From contig CBFHTO010000003.1 in the NCBI GenBank assembly GCA_965658765.1, forward strand, positions 23,914 to 87,913: a stretch of 64,000 nt of DNA. The letters run 5' to 3'. The position numbers and the translations under genes are program-made. Below are positions 59,197 to 64,000 of this stretch, piece by piece. This DNA is from Glaciecola sp965658765 (lineage in GTDB: Bacteria > Pseudomonadota > Gammaproteobacteria > Enterobacterales > Alteromonadaceae). How positions within the stretch are numbered: position 1 is the stretch's first letter; the number at the start of each line of letters is the position of its first letter. Below the pieces are notes generated by a model. It made no database searches and had not been told where the DNA came from. It was given only the letters and a program-made list of their open reading frames with translations.

Positions 59197-61056
59197 CTAA
59201 GAAGACTGATTTGCGAACCACCTTTGTTCTATCCATAATGCAGCGAGTATCAGCAACAGAATTAGATAAGAAAGCGTGTGAGGGATATTTTTCTGGTTTA
59301 ATATTTTTTCTTTGCTATTTGTTATTTCTGAACGCTTCTTCGTGGCGCTTATCTGTTTAAGAAGATTTAGAGTTTGCCAAGATGTTTTATCGTCCACATA
59401 CAAACTAATACTCGACTCGCTGTAGTCAGAATCATCCGAAGCGCTAATGCGTACCTCATACCATCCTGCAGTGTCACCTATAAATGTTGAGCATTTTCTA
59501 TTTTCGAAAAAACTGTCCGCTGCTAGGTGTAGCACTTTTTCAATGCCTGAAGGAGTGACAATACTGAGTTGGCTTTGCTCATTAATGTTATCAAAACATA
59601 GTGTTTTCTGTGCTTGACTTGTATCCAATAAATCAGCATTTTGCCAATGTACCTTTGGCATCGCCTGTGGTTTACCAATAGCTTGTAAAATTTTTTGCCA
59701 ATACTGGCTATGTAACTGGGGCTTACCCGCTAATCGCCATGTGTGAGTATATTGGCTCATTGAGATTGCGAGTTTACCTTTTTCATAATCGAACACGCTA
59801 ACTAGGCCATTATCATTTTCATCATTAATGATCGATTGAGTTTTGAATCTAGCATTTAGAACCTTAATTGGCTCATTTGTTTTAATCTCTTCCCAGCTAA
59901 ATAGCGCTTTTTCCAAATAACCATCTTTGAATTGAAGTTGATCTATTAACGGCGTCAAAACTAAAGGTAGTTTGTCTTGCACAAAGCGAGTATTTGCAAT
60001 GATGTAAAGCCCTAGCCCCTCTCTAATCGCAGTATGCATAGCGCTTACTTCACTATCTGATAATTGCGAGATAAATCGATTATCAGCAACCATGACATCA
60101 GCCCAGCTCAAATTCTCTTGCCAGAGCATTTGCTTTGCATCTGTAGGAGAGGCTTGTACTGGGTTGATGATTTGCTGCTTGAATTTATTTTTACTTATTT
60201 GAGAATGAACACGTACCTGGCTACCGTTATTAGCCAGCCAGTTATGAAGATGGCGTGTTTCGAATGAAGGCGCTGATTGCACTATTAATACCTTTGCGTT
60301 CGTTCCAACCGTAACTTCCACGCCAATATTTTCGCTGGCCAATAAATTGTCTTGCTGATCAAATATCTCAACCTGATATAGCCAATTCCCTTGTGAGGCA
60401 GGTATAGAGCTGAATGTAAGAAAATCACCTATTTTCGCTTGTTGCACGTCTATTAAGGTTTGGTACGGATCATAAAAATAAACACTGAAGATTTGGTCGA
60501 TGTCTTTTGGGCCAGAGAGCTTTAGCTGAACATCTAAACTGTCGCCAATAACAAGCTGCCTAGGCCAAATTACTCTTTCAAACCCAAGAGGAATAGGCGT
60601 GACTTCAGAATACTCAATATTAAGATTATTGAATACCTCTGCATCCATCAAGGCACTAAGTTGATGCCACTGATTATCAGATAAACCGTTACCATGCAGA
60701 ACTAAAGCTCGATATTGGGTGAGTTTATGGGATAACTCCGTAAGTGAAATACGGGTTCCACCTTTTTTACTTAGGTTTTTATCCCAGAGGTAGATACCGC
60801 TTGTATCAGTATATATTTTGAGATCTCTTTGAACGTCATACTGATAGGAAATATTAAAAAATAAAGATAAAAATGTCGTGAATGCAATGATATTTAACAC
60901 GCTTACGAAAGCGAATCTTGCTTTATTTCCTTGTAAACGTTTGGATGCAAGATAAACACTGATTAATAAGCCTACGCACAGTAAAACACCAAGAACGCCT
61001 AACATCATCGTGTTAACGTTGGGTTCTATATTGACATTGATGAATTGAGCATTCAT
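59197..61056 (-). CDS. Membrane protein of the BatA/DUF4175 operon
   Basis: 619 residues. Two N-terminal membrane helices (about 17-36 and 45-67), a large extracytoplasmic region, a glutamine-amidotransferase-like fold segment (near 250-370: VLIVQSAPSFETRHLHNWLANNG...WADVMVADNRFIS) without an obvious catalytic Cys, and one C-terminal helix (TLSYLILLLILAALWIEQRW). This architecture is seen in operons with MoxR ATPase, DUF58, BatA and DUF4175 genes. It is coupled to the upstream gene by ATGA. Function unknown. Confidence 0.7.
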   Translation of the reverse strand: MNAQFINVNIEPNVNTMMLGVLGVLLCVGLLISVYLASKRLQGNKARFAFVSVLNIIAFTTFLSLFFNISYQYDVQRDLKIYTDTSGIYLWDKNLSKKGGTRISLTELSHKLTQYRALVLHGNGLSDNQWHQLSALMDAEVFNNLNIEYSEVTPIPLGFERVIWPRQLVIGDSLDVQLKLSGPKDIDQIFSVYFYDPYQTLIDVQQAKIGDFLTFSSIPASQGNWLYQVEIFDQQDNLLASENIGVEVTVGTNAKVLIVQSAPSFETRHLHNWLANNGSQVRVHSQISKNKFKQQIINPVQASPTDAKQMLWQENLSWADVMVADNRFISQLSDSEVSAMHTAIREGLGLYIIANTRFVQDKLPLVLTPLIDQLQFKDGYLEKALFSWEEIKTNEPIKVLNARFKTQSIINDENDNGLVSVFDYEKGKLAISMSQYTHTWRLAGKPQLHSQYWQKILQAIGKPQAMPKVHWQNADLLDTSQAQKTLCFDNINEQSQLSIVTPSGIEKVLHLAADSFFENRKCSTFIGDTAGWYEVRISASDDSDYSESSISLYVDDKTSWQTLNLLKQISATKKRSEITNSKEKILNQKNIPHTLSYLILLLILAALWIEQRWFANQSS

Positions 61057-63407
61057 TGCTGTTGCATAACCTGTTTAAAATTCTTAACTATGTCATTTTC
61101 GAGGTTTAGAGGCTTAAGCTGAGGCTCAGCAATAGGCTGGCGCAAGGATTGCCAAAAATATGCTTTAACCTTTGCTAGGCAATCTGCACAAGCGCGTGTA
61201 ACCCATTTTTTTTCTGCTCTTATACGCTCCAATGCCGCTAGTACCGACAATGCCTCACTTGTATTAGGTAAGGTATCAAGCTTGTTATTTAGTATGGCTA
61301 TCGATTGGGTAAGCAAGTCCTTATCGTCCTCATTTAATATTGATGACTTCGGGTTTATTTTTGTCAATCTGCTTAAAAGTTGTCTAATAATATTTTCCTC
61401 GGTGTTATCTACTTCAAAATTTTGTCGAAGTTTTGGCTCTAAAATATCATTCAACTCACCTTTGTAACGTCTATCCTCCGTTACCGGTGGAGGCTTAAAC
61501 CCTAATCGCTTAACATATACTCTGTCCGCTTTGCGCGCTCTATTTAAATAATCTAGTGCTTCTTGTTCGTATGGTAAGGCGTTCACAGGATCTGACAAAT
61601 GCAGATACAACTCCGCCTGCCACATATTTTGAATTGACAATTTCATAAGCGCGCGAGGATTTAGTTGACCGCTTTTTGGACCTACGTATTCAGTTTCGGC
61701 AGAGCCATGATTATGGCCAAATAATTCAATTATTTCATCGTAACCCGATAAGCTACTTACTCCATTACTTGTGTCATGCTCATGTGAATGCGTCGAAATT
61801 TCAGAAACATCACTTTGTGCTTCATCGTGTCCATGAGTGTGGTCATGCTCTTCAAGACCTTCTTCATCACTCGCCTCATCATCATGTTCATCTGATGAAA
61901 GGTTCAGTGAAATATTTGGGCCAGCTTCCATTGATTGCATGACGCCTGTCTCAAATTCGTCTCCTAAGTATTGACCATAGCGTAGCTTCAAATCGCTCTG
62001 AGCAATTCCCAAATCCCTAGATGTTTCGTCAAACTCCTCTGGCGACATCATTGTTTTTTTGTCAATGAGTTCACTCGTTTCAATGATAATTTGACGCTGG
62101 CTTTTGAAATATTCCGGAATGAAATCCATTAAGATCCCATCGCTACTAATTCCGATGTCCTCATCGTCTAACCATTTGAGTATTTTGGTTTGTGAAACCG
62201 TGTTTTGCGGTAAATCACTGCGATTATCTGTGGCTGATACCGTGAAATAGAGTTCATCACCCGGCTCCATATTTAATGCTATAAAATCCCAACGCTTTTG
62301 ATAGCGTCGTTTAGTCTTGCTTGAAGAATTAGTAGAGAGTTCCTCTAAACTATCAAACTCAAATTCTTGGTCTCTAAATTTAACGCTTTCGCCACTGCCT
62401 TTGGCTATAGAAGCCTTGATAAAAACTTTGCTCAATCCATAATCGTCTTCAACTATCACTTCTGCATCAACAATGGGTGTTTCACTTCTTTTGAATTCAG
62501 TCACCGTCGATTCTGGTGAATTAATTCTTATTACAGGCGGTTTATCTTTGAGCATATTAATAGTGTGAAAGCTTGGCTCTTTGGTATCTGAACCTATTGA
62601 TTGATTTATCGAATAAATGGTTGGCGTAGTAAGTGTCAGTTCAGCTTGAAAAGTATTTGCGTCTATTTCTACAAATGCTTGAGTGGCTTGCTGGGAGATA
62701 TCAAGGAACAATCGCGGATTACTATATGAAGAGGCAATCCATTTTATATTTGAACCTTGGACCGCTTGAAAATTAAAATCAACGACTTCCCTTTTTGGCA
62801 ATTGAGTATATTCGGGAGGGCTAATTAATATGCGCCATTGGATGTCGTTTACTATGCTAAGACTTGCTTCGCCATTAGATTCCACTTTTGGTAAATAGAT
62901 ATCTGTATTCGTAATTTGGTTATTAACTATATAAAGAAGAGTACAAGCTAACATTAAGCTCCCGCCTAGGCCCATCATACCTTTACTGATTTTGTAGAGA
63001 GGGCTTAGTGCATCACATACATCAATGTTAGCCTGATTTAAATTGCGTTTAATGCGTTTTCTTTGAAGTAGTTGCAGGGTAGAGAGTTGAGACTCACTAA
63101 CAAATAAAAGGCGAGCGCTTTCTTCCGTCTCAGAATACGTTCTGTCGATGTGCGCTAGCAGGTTATTATGATTTAAGCTTGCATATTGTTTGCTGAATTT
63201 TTGAAACGCTAAAAACAAAACCAATATAATAAAGCTAAAAAAGAGTATTTCGGCATTGTTAAACATGCTTATTGTAGAGAGGCTTAATAGTGTTTTTGCC
63301 AACAAGCCAATTGCAATAGACGCCAATAAAATATTAAACGCTGCAAATAAACGGTGCTTCCACCATTTCAGCTTTGTGTTAGTAAGCATGGTATCTAAAT
63401 TATGCAT
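61053..63407 (-). CDS. DUF4175-like membrane protein with His-rich segment
   Basis: 784 residues. Two N-terminal membrane helices (about 20-40 and 50-70) and another near 145-160, an extracytoplasmic Ig-like region (IRINSPESTVTEFKRSETPI...DDYGLSKVFIKAS), helical repeats, and an acidic His-rich stretch (residues about 510-570, EEHDHTHGHDEAQ, THSHEHD, GHNHG). It resembles DUF4175-type proteins of MoxR/Bat clusters. The His-rich segment could bind metal ions, which is inference. A CADC pair lies near the C-terminus. It overlaps the next upstream gene by 8 bases. Confidence 0.72.
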   Translation of the reverse strand: MHNLDTMLTNTKLKWWKHRLFAAFNILLASIAIGLLAKTLLSLSTISMFNNAEILFFSFIILVLFLAFQKFSKQYASLNHNNLLAHIDRTYSETEESARLLFVSESQLSTLQLLQRKRIKRNLNQANIDVCDALSPLYKISKGMMGLGGSLMLACTLLYIVNNQITNTDIYLPKVESNGEASLSIVNDIQWRILISPPEYTQLPKREVVDFNFQAVQGSNIKWIASSYSNPRLFLDISQQATQAFVEIDANTFQAELTLTTPTIYSINQSIGSDTKEPSFHTINMLKDKPPVIRINSPESTVTEFKRSETPIVDAEVIVEDDYGLSKVFIKASIAKGSGESVKFRDQEFEFDSLEELSTNSSSKTKRRYQKRWDFIALNMEPGDELYFTVSATDNRSDLPQNTVSQTKILKWLDDEDIGISSDGILMDFIPEYFKSQRQIIIETSELIDKKTMMSPEEFDETSRDLGIAQSDLKLRYGQYLGDEFETGVMQSMEAGPNISLNLSSDEHDDEASDEEGLEEHDHTHGHDEAQSDVSEISTHSHEHDTSNGVSSLSGYDEIIELFGHNHGSAETEYVGPKSGQLNPRALMKLSIQNMWQAELYLHLSDPVNALPYEQEALDYLNRARKADRVYVKRLGFKPPPVTEDRRYKGELNDILEPKLRQNFEVDNTEENIIRQLLSRLTKINPKSSILNEDDKDLLTQSIAILNNKLDTLPNTSEALSVLAALERIRAEKKWVTRACADCLAKVKAYFWQSLRQPIAEPQLKPLNLENDIVKNFKQVMQQQ

Positions 63408-64000
63408 GCTTATGATTCATCTCTTTTGTTTTTACTCGGTGAATCAATTCACTAAATATACGTTCGCTAATAAATAACATTAAACAAACGAACGCTAACC
63501 AAGGGTTAATTGGCGTTGCTACTGTTTCTGCTAAGGAGCTTGCCTCCTCTAGTTTACTCATTACCTTTAAACCAGTATCGTTTTGGGTAATATCTGATGT
63601 AGGGATAGATGCATGACGCCAGAAGGTTCTTTCGCCTGCATTGGCGAATATAAGCTCAATAATCACTAGTGGTAATAAGGGGCTATTTATTTGCTTCAAT
63701 TCATCTAAATACACTAGATTATCTGTATTTGGCAGATTTGCTACCCCGCTTGTTGAAATATCCTTGTCATGACTTAATAACAAAATTGATGATACTGATT
63801 TTAGTTTAGATTGATTAAGCTCTGTGAGTGAATATTGTTGAACTTCTATACTGATTTTAGGCAATTGGTTTAAGACGCCAATGGCACGTAATAACTTCTC
63901 TTTTATTTCATTTAGCTCGGTTTGGTGCTTGTTATTCGGACTCGGTGTTATTACAAGTAATGACAGATTTAATACTTGGTTATCCAACTGAGGTGCTTTT
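63400..64000 (-). CDS. BatA/vWA-like membrane protein, C-terminal part only
   Basis: About 200 C-terminal residues; the frame stays open to the right edge, so the start is missing. A vWA-like or Rossmann-like segment (LSLLVITPSPNNKHQTEL..., SILLLSHDKDI), then one C-terminal membrane helix (WLAFVCLMLFISERIF) with a basic tail. Position before a DUF4175-like gene suggests the BatA-type N-terminal double-membrane protein of such operons. Confidence in family is moderate. Confidence 0.6.
   Translation of the reverse strand, partial: KAPQLDNQVLNLSLLVITPSPNNKHQTELNEIKEKLLRAIGVLNQLPKISIEVQQYSLTELNQSKLKSVSSILLLSHDKDISTSGVANLPNTDNLVYLDELKQINSPLLPLVIIELIFANAGERTFWRHASIPTSDITQNDTGLKVMSKLEEASSLAETVATPINPWLAFVCLMLFISERIFSELIHRVKTKEMNHKHA

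Noticed and set aside
1..64000. Prophage, insertion sequence, CRISPR, tRNA or rRNA
   Set aside because: No transposase, integrase, terminal repeats, regular spacer array or structural RNA pattern was seen.

Overview
The window is almost entirely a polar-type flagellar and chemotaxis locus of a gammaproteobacterium, by eye moderately AT-rich. The gene order (fliA-flhG-flhF-flhA / flhB-fliRQPONMLK / fliJIHGFE / flrCBA / glycosylation genes / fliT-fliS-fliD-flaG-flagellins / flgLKJIHGFEDCB / cheR-cheV / flgA-flgM-flgN / flgP-flgT) is that of Vibrio, Shewanella and Alteromonadales. The presence of FlgP and FlgT, together with flrABC, fits a marine Vibrionaceae or Alteromonadales bacterium with a polar, probably sodium-driven flagellum. 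The order-level placement is inference.

Layout. 1-5 kb: end of fliA, then flhG/flhF (number and placement of flagella) and flhA. 5-19 kb: export gate, C-ring and rod-base genes in two operons (fliK-flhB and fliE-fliJ). 19.5-23.8 kb: the regulators flrC, flrB and flrA. 24-31 kb: three pseudaminic acid genes (pseF, pseC, pseB) and a 1319-residue Maf-type flagellin glycosyltransferase. 31-38 kb: filament chaperones, cap, FlaG and three flagellin paralogues separated by unusually long, structured non-coding spacers. 38.8-50 kb: hook, rod, ring and hook-filament junction genes. 50-54 kb: cheR, cheV, and in the opposite direction flgA, flgM, flgN. 54.4-56.5 kb: the outer-membrane flagellar proteins FlgP and FlgT, transcribed divergently. 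56.6-64 kb: non-flagellar genes, namely a DUF4397 lipoprotein, an unknown lipoprotein, and the distal part of a BatA/DUF4175-like membrane operon cut by the window edge.

Regulation is readable. I find -24/-12 (sigma-54) matches with exactly 10 bases between GG and GC in front of flhA, fliK, fliE, flrB, flgF, flgB, flgA, flgP and flgT, plus a perfectly duplicated pair upstream of flgM. Sigma-28 type matches (TAAA-N15/16-GCCGATAA) lie in front of two flagellins and flgM. This is the layered FlrA > sigma-54/FlrC > FliA/FlgM cascade. Strong intrinsic terminators close flrC, flagellin 2, flgP and flgT.

Best candidates for something new: structured RNA elements around the flagellin genes, two of which share a near-identical 21-base block; a tandemly duplicated sigma-54 promoter upstream of flgMN; and repeated 11-12 bp tandem expansions at several flagellar genes and spacers. 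No phage, insertion sequence, CRISPR, tRNA or rRNA was seen.
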